This document shows, piece after piece, positions 17,188 to 26,436 of a DNA stretch of 64,000 nucleotides (position 1 is the stretch's first letter; every line of letters begins with the position of its first letter). The translations under genes were made by a program, and so were the position numbers. Under the pieces are notes generated by a model, which worked only from the letters and a program-made list of their open reading frames with translations, was not told where the DNA came from and ran no database searches. The DNA lies in the NCBI RefSeq assembly GCF_900099685.1, contig NZ_FNDW01000003.1, positions 62,001-126,000 on the forward strand. Reading direction: 5' to 3'. The stretch comes from Chryseobacterium taeanense (GTDB taxonomy: Bacteria > Bacteroidota > Bacteroidia > Flavobacteriales > Weeksellaceae).

Positions 17188-18525
17188 TTATTCCTGAACT
17201 TCAAAAAGCAAGCGCTCTCCAAATTTCCGTTCATTGATTTTTCCGTTTTCGTAAACCAGATTCCCATTAACGAAAGTATGTGTTACTTTAGAATGGAAAT
17301 TCATTCCTTCTAACGGGCTCCATCCACATTTATAGAGAATATTTTCTTTGGCAACCGTCCAGTTTTCATTCAGATCAACCAAAACTAAATCGGCTTTATA
17401 GCCTTCTCTCACAAAGCCTCTTTTTTCAATTCTGAAAAGAATCGCAGGATTGTGAGCCATTTTTTCAACGATCTTTTCTAAAGAAATTTTTCCGTTTTTA
17501 TAATTCTCCAGCATAACAACCAATGAATGCTGCACCAGCGGTGCTCCTGAAGGACATTTGGTATAAACATTTTGCTTTTCTTCCAAGGTGTGCGGTGCGT
17601 GGTCTGTGGCAATCACATCAATTCTGTCATCCAGCAACGCTTCCCAAAGTCCGTCTTTGTCTTTTTGCGTTTTCACGGCCGGATTCCATTTAATTAGTCC
17701 ACCTTTTGTTTCATAATCTTCGTTGGTGAAGGTAAGATGATGAACACAGACTTCTGCGGTAATTTTTTTATCTTTTAAAGGAATATCATTTCTGAAAAGT
17801 TCCGTCTCCTTCGCCGTTGACAAATGGAAAACATGCAGTCTCGCTCCTGTTTTCTTCGCCAGCTCAATGGCTTTTGACGAAGATTTGTAGCACGCTTCTT
17901 CACTTCTGATAAGGTGATGGAATTTCACAGGAATATCTTCACCATATTCATCAATATATTTTTGGGTGTTTGCTTTAATGGTAGCCTCATCCTCGCAGTG
18001 AACGGCAATCAGCATTTTGGTATTACCGAAAATATTTTCAAGGGTTTCCGGATTATCAACCAGCATATTTCCCGTGGAAGATCCTAGAAATAATTTAATT
18101 CCAGGAACATTTCTCGGATTTGTTTTCAATACCTCTTCAAGATTATCATTCGTTCCTCCCATCATAAAACCATAATTGGCATACGCTTTTTGAGAAGCAA
18201 TTTCATATTTATCTGCTAATAATTCCTGCGTTACAGCATTCGGAACCGTATTGGGCTGATCTATAAAACTTGTTGTTCCTCCGGCAATTGCAGCTCGCGA
18301 TTCAGTTTCGATATCTCCTTTATGAGTAAGTCCCGGCTCACGGAAATGTACCTGATCGTCTATCACTCCCGGTAAAAGATATTTTCCTGAACCGTAAATA
18401 ATCTGATCTGCTTCCTCAGAAATCTGGGTATCTATTTTGGAAATTAAATCATTTTCAATTAAAATATCACCTTCAACGATTTTTCCTTCGTTAACGATTT
18501 TTACATTTTTGATTAATATCTTCAT
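17188..18525 (-). CDS. pyrC: Dihydroorotase (class I type)
   Basis: 445 residues; amidohydrolase that closes carbamoyl-aspartate to dihydroorotate in pyrimidine synthesis. Visible motifs: PGVIDDQVHFREPGL near the N-terminus, GIKLFLGSSTG with the candidate carbamylated Lys, IAVHCEDEATI, HVFHLST, and VIATDHAPHT carrying the catalytic Asp. The usual HxH zinc pair in the first motif reads QxH: a Gln occupies the first His position. The other ligands are intact, so this is probably a lineage feature rather than loss of function. Allantoinase or hydantoinase activity cannot be excluded from sequence alone. Confidence 0.88.
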   Translation of the reverse strand: MKILIKNVKIVNEGKIVEGDILIENDLISKIDTQISEEADQIIYGSGKYLLPGVIDDQVHFREPGLTHKGDIETESRAAIAGGTTSFIDQPNTVPNAVTQELLADKYEIASQKAYANYGFMMGGTNDNLEEVLKTNPRNVPGIKLFLGSSTGNMLVDNPETLENIFGNTKMLIAVHCEDEATIKANTQKYIDEYGEDIPVKFHHLIRSEEACYKSSSKAIELAKKTGARLHVFHLSTAKETELFRNDIPLKDKKITAEVCVHHLTFTNEDYETKGGLIKWNPAVKTQKDKDGLWEALLDDRIDVIATDHAPHTLEEKQNVYTKCPSGAPLVQHSLVVMLENYKNGKISLEKIVEKMAHNPAILFRIEKRGFVREGYKADLVLVDLNENWTVAKENILYKCGWSPLEGMNFHSKVTHTFVNGNLVYENGKINERKFGERLLFEVQE

Positions 18526-18537
18526 TTTAACTTAGAA

Positions 18538-18624
18538 ATTAGATGTTAGAAATTAGAAGTTAGTTTCGAAGATTATACATTATAAATAAGACATCATGCT
18601 GATCACTAATTTCTAACTTCTAAT
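18538..18624. repeat. 19-bp imperfect inverted repeat
   Basis: Arms at 18538-18556 and 18606-18624 are complementary at 18 of 19 positions and are made of TTAGAAATTAGAAG-type words. They lie between the divergent dihydroorotase and flippase genes. A short-word intergenic repeat of the kind seen elsewhere in the window; it may form a hairpin. Confidence 0.6.
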
Positions 18625-18703
18625 CTCTTGCTTCTATAAAAGCAAAATTAAGGTTTATGAACGAATTTTAACCCCGCCAACAACAAATCAATTTCTAAAT
18701 ATT

Positions 18704-18711
18704 TACATTTG
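18704..18711 (+). promoter_or_regulatory. -7 promoter element of the flippase gene
   Basis: TACATTTG matches TAnnTTTG. With the TTG start codon at 18729 the leader would be only about 10 nt. Confidence 0.5.
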
Positions 18712-18728
18712 CATAAAAATTTCAGATT

Positions 18729-20147
18729 TTGAAGAAGCTTCTTAACGAAACAATTATATATGGAATCGGGGCGATTATGCCGAGAGTCATTCTATTTATT
18801 TTAAATCCGTTATATATTGATCAGATTGACAAAAAGGATTTCGCCATATTTTCAAATCTTTATGCATTAATTTCCTTTGTTAACATTCTTCTTTCTTTTG
18901 GATTTGAAACTGCTTTCTTTCGTTTTTCATCCGAAAAAGACAATCAAAAGAAAACATTCAACACTTCTTTTTGGTTTCTGTTCGGGTTATCCACACTTTT
19001 TCTACTGGGATGTCTTATTTTCACACAACCTATTGCAGACACTTTAAAGTATTCCTCAAACCCGGAATACATCCGCTGGTTCGCATGGATCGCTTTTTTT
19101 GATAATCTTTGTGTTATTCCTTTTGCCTGGCTCCGTTACAATAACAAACCAATAAAATATTCTATGGTAAGAGTTTTGCAATCTTTGTTTCAGACTGTTT
19201 TAACTCTTGCTTTATTTCTGTATATCCCTTTAAAAATATCTCATGACTTTGGTTTAAAAGAAAAAGTTTCTTTTCCGTTTTACAGTAATCTGGCAGCTAG
19301 TTTTATGGGATTCGTTTTACTTCTTCCCGTAGTTTTCAAAATTCGGATTGAATTCTCTGTTGATCTTTTCAAAAAAATGATAAAGTATTCATGGCCAATT
19401 ATGATCGCCGGTCTTGCTTTTATGTTTAATGAAAATTTCGACAAAGCCATTCAAATATGGTTCATTCCGGAAGAGGATGCCGGAGCATATGGCGGATGTT
19501 ACAAATTAGCAGTTTTAATGACATTATTCGTAACAGCATACAGAATGGGAATAGAACCTTTCTTCTTTAAACAGATGAATAACGAAAATGCAAAGAATAC
19601 TTATGCTAAAGTAACAGAATATTTTACATTTTTTGCCTCAACCGTTGCCATGGGAATTATCGCCAATATTTCATGGTTAAAACAGATTTTAATCCCAAAT
19701 AGCTCTTATTGGACTGCAATTGACATTATTCCGATTATCGTAATTGCGAATCTTTGTTTTGGAATTTATTATAATTTTTCAACCTGGTACAAGGTAACGG
19801 ACAGGACTAAAATCGGAACTATTATTTCATGGTTGGGAGCGGGTTTAACTATTATATTAAACTTAGTATTCTTAAAGAAATTTGGCTTCATGGTTTCGGC
19901 TTGGGTTACCTTTATAGCATATTTTGTAATGATGGTGACATCTTATTTATTAGGTCAGAAATACTATCCTATCCCTTACCGTATAAGTAAAATGATACTA
20001 TTTTTAGGACTGTTAATTATTTTCAGCTATGTGATTGTAGAATTTTTTGATTACAATCTCTGGGTCGGCAATTTACTTTTCGCAGTCTATGCAGGTATGC
20101 TGATCTATTCTGAAAAAGAAATGCTACTCTCGAGAATTAAAAAATAA
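18729..20147 (+). CDS. Wzx/MATE-like polysaccharide flippase
   Basis: 472 residues with about 12-14 membrane helices and the layout of the multidrug/oligosaccharidyl-lipid/polysaccharide (MOP) superfamily. It begins with TTG; MKKLLNETIIYGIGAI is a typical start for this family in Bacteroidota, and no in-frame ATG lies at the right place. It presumably flips a lipid-linked surface glycan across the inner membrane. The sugar nucleotidyltransferase gene that follows 120 bases downstream supports a role in surface polysaccharide synthesis. Confidence 0.88.
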   Translation: MKKLLNETIIYGIGAIMPRVILFILNPLYIDQIDKKDFAIFSNLYALISFVNILLSFGFETAFFRFSSEKDNQKKTFNTSFWFLFGLSTLFLLGCLIFTQPIADTLKYSSNPEYIRWFAWIAFFDNLCVIPFAWLRYNNKPIKYSMVRVLQSLFQTVLTLALFLYIPLKISHDFGLKEKVSFPFYSNLAASFMGFVLLLPVVFKIRIEFSVDLFKKMIKYSWPIMIAGLAFMFNENFDKAIQIWFIPEEDAGAYGGCYKLAVLMTLFVTAYRMGIEPFFFKQMNNENAKNTYAKVTEYFTFFASTVAMGIIANISWLKQILIPNSSYWTAIDIIPIIVIANLCFGIYYNFSTWYKVTDRTKIGTIISWLGAGLTIILNLVFLKKFGFMVSAWVTFIAYFVMMVTSYLLGQKYYPIPYRISKMILFLGLLIIFSYVIVEFFDYNLWVGNLLFAVYAGMLIYSEKEMLLSRIKK

Positions 20148-20267
20148 CTTTGGTCTTTTATTTGTTGCTATGGGTTTCATTATTTAAATAATACTTAAAA
20201 GAAGTCATATACTTCAGCAACGGTTTTATTATTATCTTTATACAAATTAAAACTTACTAAATAATTT

Positions 20268-21284
20268 ATGAAAATTATCGTTCCTATGGCTGGACGTGGT
20301 TCCAGATTACGTCCACATACTCTTACCGTTCCAAAACCTCTGATCCCTATCGCCGGAAAACCAATCGTACAGAGACTGGTAGAAGACATTGCCAAAGTCG
20401 CAGGAGAAGAAATTGAAGAGGTCGCTTTCATTATCGGAGATTTCGGTCACGAAATTGAAAAATCCCTGATTCATATTGCTGAAAAGCTGGGGGCAAAAGG
20501 CAGCATCTATTATCAGAATGACCCTCTTGGTACAGCACACGCCATTAAATGCGCAGAACAATCCATGACTGGAAATGTAGTAATCGCTTTTGCAGATACG
20601 TTATTCCGGGCAGATTTTATTTTAGATAAAAATTCCGACGGGGTAATCTGGGTGAAAAGCGTGGAAGATCCTTCCGCTTTCGGGGTTGTAAAACTCGACA
20701 ATTATGGTTTCATTACAGATTTTGTTGAAAAACCTCAGACTTTCGTTTCAGATCTTGCTATCATTGGAATTTATTATTTCAACAGCGCAGAAAAGCTGAT
20801 GAACGAGATCAATTACCTGATGGAGAATGACATTAAAAACGGTGGAGAATACCAGCTGACAACAGCTTTAGAAAACCTCCGTGCTAAAGGTGCAAAATTC
20901 ACATTAGGGAAAGTAAACGACTGGATGGACTGTGGAAACAAAAATGCCACCGTAGAAACCAACAGCAAAATTCTCGCATACGAAAAAGAGACAATGTCTC
21001 AATATCCTGCTTCTGCTCAAATTGAAAATTCATTGATCATTCCACCTTGCTTTATCGGGGAAAATGTGAAAATTTCCAATTCTAAAGTAGGCCCGGGAGT
21101 ATCGCTGGGTAACAATACAATTATCGTTAACTCAAACATTGAAAACTCACTGATTCAGGAAAACACAAGAATCAATCACGGAAATCTTTCTAATTCCATG
21201 ATCGGAAATTCTGCACAATATTTCGGTGTGGCAAGGGAAATTTCTTTGGGTGACTATTCAGTTCTTGATTTCTTGTCGAAATAA
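20268..21284 (+). CDS. NDP-sugar pyrophosphorylase (glucose-1-phosphate nucleotidyltransferase family)
   Basis: 338 residues. The N-terminal nucleotidyltransferase domain has the signature MAGRGSRLRPHTLTVPKPLI (residues 7-26) with catalytic Arg and Lys, then GTAHAI, a DTLF metal site and the VEKP sugar-binding motif. The C-terminal third has the hexapeptide-repeat look of a left-handed beta helix. It makes an NDP-activated sugar (dTDP- or UDP-glucose or a relative) for glycans. Sugar specificity cannot be assigned. A hairpin follows. Confidence 0.92.
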   Translation: MKIIVPMAGRGSRLRPHTLTVPKPLIPIAGKPIVQRLVEDIAKVAGEEIEEVAFIIGDFGHEIEKSLIHIAEKLGAKGSIYYQNDPLGTAHAIKCAEQSMTGNVVIAFADTLFRADFILDKNSDGVIWVKSVEDPSAFGVVKLDNYGFITDFVEKPQTFVSDLAIIGIYYFNSAEKLMNEINYLMENDIKNGGEYQLTTALENLRAKGAKFTLGKVNDWMDCGNKNATVETNSKILAYEKETMSQYPASAQIENSLIIPPCFIGENVKISNSKVGPGVSLGNNTIIVNSNIENSLIQENTRINHGNLSNSMIGNSAQYFGVAREISLGDYSVLDFLSK

Positions 21285-21319
21285 ATAAGCGAAATATTAT
21301 CGTAAATAATTATCTTCAG

Positions 21320-21343
21320 ACCACACAAAATGTTTTGTGTGGT
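21320..21343 (+). terminator. Hairpin after the nucleotidyltransferase gene
   Basis: A perfect 11-bp stem, 21320-21330 with 21333-21343, and a 2-base loop. Only a short TT tract follows, so it is a probable rather than certain intrinsic terminator. Confidence 0.6.
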
Positions 21344-21391
21344 TTGGCGTTAATATTGCAACGTAATTTTTAAAATTGAAAAGGTAAATAC

Positions 21392-22240
21392 ATGAAAAAC
21401 TGGATCATAGTACTATTATTGCTTTTTGCTGTAACTTCCTGTAAAACGAGAAATTCAGCTAAAAAAGCCAATAAAAATATAAATATTGACAGCACATTTG
21501 TACTGGAAGATGATCGAAATCCGAAAGACATCAACCAGCCTGTCATTAATAAACTTCCGTTTTTTGAACATGTGATCCCGATGCCTCAGTTTGAGCAGAT
21601 CAAAATAAACAGTAAAGTCAATGTTGAAACTGGCAGCTTTGTACCTACTCTCGATGCCACAATTTATATCGAAAAAGACAAAAAAGTCTGGATGAACCTT
21701 ACAGCATTCATCATCACTGTTGCCCGTGGAATTGCTACTCCCGAAGGAATAAAAGGACAGGATAAAACAAGCAAAACATACATCGATTCAGATTTTGATT
21801 ACCTTAATAATTTATTGAATGTTAATTTCATTGATTATAAGTCTCTTGAAAAAATCCTTTTGGGACGAACATTTGTCAGAATCAATGATTCGCAGTTTAC
21901 ATTGACTCAAAATTCTCAAGGCTTTAAAATGGCATCCAATGTTACCCAGAAAATTGTAACGGATGAAAAAACAAGAGAGTACAATATTGTGCTGAATTAC
22001 GATACCAACTATGATTTATTAAATGTAAATCTGAAAGATGTACTGTCTCCTGACGAGCTTGATGTATCATACAGTAATTGGGAAGAAATCAACGGAATCC
22101 GTTTGCCCAGAAATGTTAAAATAATTATAAAAGGCTCAAAAAACAGCCAGATTTTACTGGAAAATACGAAATTTGATTTTTCGAGGATCGACACACCCTA
22201 CTCGGTGCCGTCCAGTTATAAGAAAATTGAGATTAAATGA
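21392..22240 (+). CDS. DUF4292 lipoprotein
   Basis: 282 residues. Lipobox ending AVTSC at Cys17, so an envelope lipoprotein. The body is beta-rich and resembles the LolB/outer-membrane lipoprotein-like DUF4292 family of Bacteroidota, which has no proven function that I know of. The stop codon overlaps the start of the following M23 gene (ATGA at 22237-22240). This pairing with an EnvC-like protein suggests a role in envelope biogenesis. Confidence 0.85.
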   Translation: MKNWIIVLLLLFAVTSCKTRNSAKKANKNINIDSTFVLEDDRNPKDINQPVINKLPFFEHVIPMPQFEQIKINSKVNVETGSFVPTLDATIYIEKDKKVWMNLTAFIITVARGIATPEGIKGQDKTSKTYIDSDFDYLNNLLNVNFIDYKSLEKILLGRTFVRINDSQFTLTQNSQGFKMASNVTQKIVTDEKTREYNIVLNYDTNYDLLNVNLKDVLSPDELDVSYSNWEEINGIRLPRNVKIIIKGSKNSQILLENTKFDFSRIDTPYSVPSSYKKIEIK

Positions 22241-23802
22241 TTAAGAAATTTAGCTTTTTAATAGGTATTTTATTATTTGGTCTCCATCAGGGCCAAAACA
22301 GCAAAAAAGAACAATTGCAAAAGCAAAATGCTGAACTTAAAAAACAAATTGCACAGATAAATACAGATTTAGCAAAAACCAGAAATGAATCTAAACTTTC
22401 CATAGCCTATCTTGATAATGTAAACAAGAAACTGGTACTAAGAGAGAAGGTTTACAACAATACTCAAAAAGAAAAAAGATTCATTGAAGACGAAATCTAT
22501 CTTCGTCAGCTTGATATCAACCGCCAGAACAGAGAGCTGAAAGTCCTCAGGGAAAATTATGCTAAAGTTCTTGTCAATGCCTACAAAAACAAAGGTGTAC
22601 AGAATAAGGTAACTTTTATTCTTTCAGCCAAAAATATGGGTGAGGCTATAAGAAGAGTACAATATTTAAAACAATACTCTGATTATCAGGATAAGAAAGC
22701 TGCAGAAATCACCACTGCCGCAGCAAAAATAAAGCAGTCTATCATACAGAAGCAAAATTCCGTAAAAGAAAAAGCCAATTTGCTTATCAACCAGCAGAAA
22801 GATTTAACAACAATCAATGCTGAAAAAGCTCAGAAGGAAAAACTTGTTGCAGATTTTAAGAAAAACGAATCTAAACTAACAACAGAGCTGAGACAAAAGC
22901 AAACACAGTCTAAAGCACTGGAAGGGCAGATCAGATCAATTATTGCGGAAGAAATCAGGATTGCAAAAGCTGAAGAAGAAGCAAGAAAAAAAGCTGAAGC
23001 TGAAAAAATACGTCTTGCTAAAATTGCTGCTGAGCGGGAGAAAGCCAGAATTGAAGCTGAAAATAAGGTAAAAGCAGAAGCCTTGGAAAAAGAAAGACTT
23101 GCTGCCGAAGCCGAGTCAAGAAAAGCATCCGAACTGGCAGCCAAACGTGCTGAGGAAGAAAGAAAGCGTAATGAAGAGGCTAAAAGATCAGAGGCAACAG
23201 CCAGAGATGAGGCCAGAAAATTAGCCGCAAAAAAAGCTTCTGATGAAGCTACTGCAAAAGCTAAAGAAGCATCTGAAAAGCTGGCAGCCGCAAGAGCCGC
23301 CGAAGCTGCACTCGCCAAAAAGAAAGAAGACGACAAAAAAGCTGCAGAAACAAAAGCAATGACCAGCTATGGCGTTACAACTGTTGCAGGAAGTAATTTT
23401 GCGGATAATAAAGGAAGACTTGGATATCCTGCCGATAAAATTGGTCAGATCACCCATCGTTTCGGAAGGCATCCTCACCCTGTATTTAAGAATATCGAAG
23501 AGGAGAATAACGGCATCAAGATCGCCGTACCATCCGGGACACGTGCAAGATCTGTATTCCCGGGAACTGTTTCATCTGTATTGGCAAATAGTGACGGAAC
23601 CAAAACAGTTATCCTTAAACATGGTAATTATTTCACCATTTACTCTAATTTAGGAAGCGTAAGTGTTTCAAAAGGGCAGCAGGTATCAGCAGGAACCCCG
23701 GTAGGAGTAATCGGTCAGGATTTCGACGGAACCTATACCCTTGATTTCCAGGTATGGAACGGAAGTACACCCGTTGATCCTTTAGGTTGGGTTTCTTATT
23801 AA
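22237..23802 (+). CDS. EnvC-like murein hydrolase activator with degenerate LytM domain
   Basis: 521 residues: signal peptide (about 1-19), long coiled coil (about 20-250), a Glu/Lys/Ala-rich helix (about 240-375) and a C-terminal LytM/M23 domain (about 395-521). The domain lacks the zinc ligands of active M23 enzymes: the HxxxD position reads NNGIK and the final HxH reads LDF, while the fold-defining glycines remain. This is the EnvC pattern, where the domain activates amidases rather than cutting peptidoglycan. Predicted periplasmic and involved in cell separation. Translationally coupled to the DUF4292 gene. Confidence 0.9.
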   Translation: MIKKFSFLIGILLFGLHQGQNSKKEQLQKQNAELKKQIAQINTDLAKTRNESKLSIAYLDNVNKKLVLREKVYNNTQKEKRFIEDEIYLRQLDINRQNRELKVLRENYAKVLVNAYKNKGVQNKVTFILSAKNMGEAIRRVQYLKQYSDYQDKKAAEITTAAAKIKQSIIQKQNSVKEKANLLINQQKDLTTINAEKAQKEKLVADFKKNESKLTTELRQKQTQSKALEGQIRSIIAEEIRIAKAEEEARKKAEAEKIRLAKIAAEREKARIEAENKVKAEALEKERLAAEAESRKASELAAKRAEEERKRNEEAKRSEATARDEARKLAAKKASDEATAKAKEASEKLAAARAAEAALAKKKEDDKKAAETKAMTSYGVTTVAGSNFADNKGRLGYPADKIGQITHRFGRHPHPVFKNIEEENNGIKIAVPSGTRARSVFPGTVSSVLANSDGTKTVILKHGNYFTIYSNLGSVSVSKGQQVSAGTPVGVIGQDFDGTYTLDFQVWNGSTPVDPLGWVSY

Positions 23803-23831
23803 AAAAGATTAACTTTGTAAAAAATTTAGCA

Positions 23832-24038
23832 ATGAATACATTAACAATATTGTCATTATCTTGGCAACACATCCTGATCGTAGCGATCATCCTTCTGTTG
23901 CTTTTTGGAGGAAAAAAAATCCCTGAACTAATGAGAGGAGTTGGTTCCGGTATTAAAGAATTTAAGGATGCTGTAAAGGAAGAGGATAAGCCTGGCTCTG
24001 AAAATAAGACCAACAACAATAATTCTTCTAGCAACTAA
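23832..24038 (+). CDS. tatA: Twin-arginine translocase subunit TatA/E
   Basis: 68 residues from the ATG at 23832. This start is preferred because the longer frame from 23787 begins inside the preceding gene. Single N-terminal membrane helix (HILIVAIILLLLFGG), the FG-x-KKIPEL hinge and an amphipathic helix (GVGSGIKEFKDAV), then an acidic/Asn-rich tail. It forms the pore-lining component for export of folded proteins. tatC is not in this window. Confidence 0.93.
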   Translation: MNTLTILSLSWQHILIVAIILLLLFGGKKIPELMRGVGSGIKEFKDAVKEEDKPGSENKTNNNNSSSN

Positions 24039-24054
24039 AAATTCTCAAAAATCA

Positions 24055-24669
24055 ATGAATTTTACAGAGACTGCATGGAAAATCTTCAATCAATCTATTG
24101 AAGATTATCACATGTCTGATGACGTTAACACTCTAATTAATAACCCGTTCGAAAAAGACACTTTGGAACGAATTTTGTATGCAAAGAACTGGATTGATAC
24201 CGTTCAATGGCATTTGGAAGATATAATTAGAGATGAAAATATTGATCCGGCTGAAGCTCTTAAAATAAAAAGAGTCATAGATGCTTCCAATCAGAAAAGA
24301 ACTGATCTGGTAGAATTTATAGACGGCTGGTTTCTTAAAAAATTTGAAAGTGTAACTCCTAAACCTGAGGCAAAAATCAATACTGAGACTATCGCATGGG
24401 CGGTAGACCGGTTATCAATTCTGGCACTCAAGGTTTATCATATGTCGTTAGAAGCAAACAGAGATTCTGCTTCAGAAGAGCACAGAGCCAATTGTAAGGC
24501 CAAACTTGATGTACTTCTTACTCAGCATGAAGATCTTTCTACTTCTATTAATCAGTTGCTTGCTGATATTGAGAACGGTGATGTTAAGATGAAAGTGTAC
24601 AAACAAATGAAAATGTACAATGACGAAAGTCTTAACCCAGTCCTATATCAAAAGGGGCAGCAAAAATGA
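24055..24669 (+). CDS. DUF4254 protein
   Basis: 204 residues, no signal peptide, strongly helical, matching my recollection of DUF4254 (PF14063). Conserved-looking segments are LERILYAKNWIDTVQWHLEDIIRDE near the middle and IAWAVDRLSILALKVYHM later (each described in part). Function unknown. Its stop overlaps the next ATG by 4 bases, so it is coupled to the small lipoprotein gene. Confidence 0.85.
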   Translation: MNFTETAWKIFNQSIEDYHMSDDVNTLINNPFEKDTLERILYAKNWIDTVQWHLEDIIRDENIDPAEALKIKRVIDASNQKRTDLVEFIDGWFLKKFESVTPKPEAKINTETIAWAVDRLSILALKVYHMSLEANRDSASEEHRANCKAKLDVLLTQHEDLSTSINQLLADIENGDVKMKVYKQMKMYNDESLNPVLYQKGQQK

Positions 24670-25115
24670 AACGATTTCTTTTTTTTGGAGTATTATTAAC
24701 AATAGCATCTTGCGCAACGGAAAAACCAAATTTTTCTCCGTTGTCTACAAGTTTTTATAGCGAAACCAAAACATCCGATTCTGAAAAAGGAAAAAGTATT
24801 GATATTAAAATAAAAGGTAACGTTAATGCTTCTGAAATTTCTAATCTGATCGCCACTTTTCCCCAATTCAAAAATACGGCTTTAAACAATGAAATTACAA
24901 AGTTAAAGTATAGTTTACAGAACTATCTTTATGCAATAGATGCTGGTAATGTGAATGGAAAAAATAAAGCTATAAAAGACTTTGAAAAATCTTATAAAAA
25001 AGTTCAGAAACTGAGACCAAACCTCACCAATGATGACGATGAAATTCTTAATCGCTATCTTGTAAGGCTAAAAACTAATGTTTCTGCTATCGAAGATTAT
25101 ATAAAGGGAAATTAA
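24666..25115 (+). CDS. Small envelope lipoprotein of unknown function
   Basis: 149 residues. N-terminal lipobox IASC (Cys near position 16), then a low-complexity linker and a helical domain (SEISNLIATFPQF through KKVQKLRPNL). No family recognised. Overlaps the DUF4254 gene by 4 bases and precedes ribA by 18 bases, so it belongs to the same transcript. Confidence 0.78.
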   Translation: MKRFLFFGVLLTIASCATEKPNFSPLSTSFYSETKTSDSEKGKSIDIKIKGNVNASEISNLIATFPQFKNTALNNEITKLKYSLQNYLYAIDAGNVNGKNKAIKDFEKSYKKVQKLRPNLTNDDDEILNRYLVRLKTNVSAIEDYIKGN

Positions 25116-25133
25116 AATTAATTAAGGGGTTCA

Positions 25134-25730
25134 ATGATTAAAATTCAGGCAGAGTCCAATGTTCCTACGGAATATGGCACTTTCCGAATGATTGCTTTAT
25201 CCGAAAACGAAAATGACTGGATGCCTCATATGGCAATTGTCGCAGAAAAAACAGATTTTTCAAAACCTGTGAATGTGCGTTTCCATTCAGAGTGTATTAC
25301 CGGAGAAGTTTTCCATTCAAAAAAATGTGAATGCGGCCAGCAACTCGATGCTGCCATGAAATATATCCATGAAAATGGAGGAGTTATTATCTATCTTCGA
25401 CAGGAAGGAAGAAATATCGGAATCATCAATAAATTAAAAGCATATTCTTTACAGGAAAAAGGATTTGATACGGTAGAAGCCAATTTAAAACTTGGACTTC
25501 CCGCCGATGACAGAAACTTTGGGGAGGCCATTGAAATTCTAAATCTGTTGGGTATAAAAGACATTAATCTTCTTACCAATAATCCTGAAAAGGTAAAATA
25601 TGTACAGGAAAGCAATATTCATCTGAATTCAAGAGTTCCTTTACAAATTCCGGCGAATGAAATAAGCAGAGGATATCTGCAGACAAAGAAAGACTATTTT
25701 GGTCATCTCCTTGATGACAACGACAAATAA
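25134..25730 (+). CDS. ribA: GTP cyclohydrolase II
   Basis: 198 residues, a stand-alone RibA without the DHBP-synthase domain. It opens GTP to 2,5-diamino-6-ribosylamino-4-pyrimidinone phosphate, the first step of riboflavin synthesis. Zinc ligands SEC...KCEC (C-x(n)-CxC), the YLRQEGRNIG motif with catalytic Arg, DTVEAN and LLTNNPEKV are all present. Last gene of the plus-strand envelope block; a terminator follows directly. Confidence 0.95.
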   Translation: MIKIQAESNVPTEYGTFRMIALSENENDWMPHMAIVAEKTDFSKPVNVRFHSECITGEVFHSKKCECGQQLDAAMKYIHENGGVIIYLRQEGRNIGIINKLKAYSLQEKGFDTVEANLKLGLPADDRNFGEAIEILNLLGIKDINLLTNNPEKVKYVQESNIHLNSRVPLQIPANEISRGYLQTKKDYFGHLLDDNDK

Positions 25731-25735
25731 ATCAA

Positions 25736-25767
25736 AAGCTCCGAAATAAATTCCGGAGCTTTTTTTG
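25736..25767 (+). terminator. Intrinsic terminator after ribA
   Basis: AGCTCCG (25737-25743) pairs with CGGAGCT (25754-25760), followed by a run of seven T. Confidence 0.9.
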
Positions 25768-25796
25768 TAATTATAAAAAACTGAAAAGATATATTC

Positions 25797-26315
25797 TTAA
25801 TTAACTTTATAAGTCTTTATTCTAGACTCATCAATATTATAGTATTTAATCACTGCATTATAATCACTGGTATCTACAGAATTTACAGTTTTTCCGGCAC
25901 TTGCAGGAACTAGTACAATTCTAAATCTTTGATTATTTAAATATTGAGTTGCTTCAGCTGAAGTAAGTCCTGTAGAGAGATTAAAATTTTGATCATCTAT
26001 ACTAATTTGTACATTATTTGTATCAAAAACAAAATTATATTGAAATTCTCTGTTTGTAGGCATTCCTGTAGCATCTGGTAAATACATCATTTTTGGAATC
26101 AATTGCCAGGAATCACCCAAATATCTATATACCAATACAACGTCAGTACCTTGTATAGCGATACCCTGTGTGAATGCATAACTATTTGAACTAGTAAAAG
26201 ATCCTACAACATCTTTTGATTGCGAATACGTATCATAATCCGTATCATCATCCTTACAGCTGAATATAAATAAACCTACAAAGGCTAATAGTAAAATTGG
26301 AAGAAATTTTTTCAT
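25797..26315 (-). CDS. Surface-type lipoprotein of unknown function
   Basis: 172 residues. Lipobox IFSC, then KDDD immediately after the Cys, which fits the acidic lipoprotein export signal that sends Bacteroidota lipoproteins to the cell surface (family knowledge). The rest is beta-rich without a known motif. Convergent with ribA. Probably an outer-surface lipoprotein; ligand unknown. Confidence 0.8.
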   Translation of the reverse strand: MKKFLPILLLAFVGLFIFSCKDDDTDYDTYSQSKDVVGSFTSSNSYAFTQGIAIQGTDVVLVYRYLGDSWQLIPKMMYLPDATGMPTNREFQYNFVFDTNNVQISIDDQNFNLSTGLTSAEATQYLNNQRFRIVLVPASAGKTVNSVDTSDYNAVIKYYNIDESRIKTYKVN

Positions 26316-26387
26316 TTTATAAAAGTTTAGTTATTGTTTATTATTTATAATTCATATTCAAATCATATACCAAAAAATTCAAAAACA

Positions 26388-26419
26388 TTGTTTTCCTCAT
26401 TTTTTTAATTGTATTTTTG
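26388..26419 (+). promoter_or_regulatory. Promoter of the GH3 gene
   Basis: TATTTTTG at 26412-26419 (TAnnTTTG) with TTG at 26388-26390, spacing 21. The ATG follows at 26437. Confidence 0.55.
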
Positions 26420-26436
26420 TTATTATTCAAAAAATT

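Noticed and set aside
22830..23336. 168-codon Ser/Ala-rich ORF antisense to the coiled coil of the EnvC-like gene
   Set aside because: It mirrors the Glu/Lys/Ala codon pattern of the real gene; no motif and no promoter.
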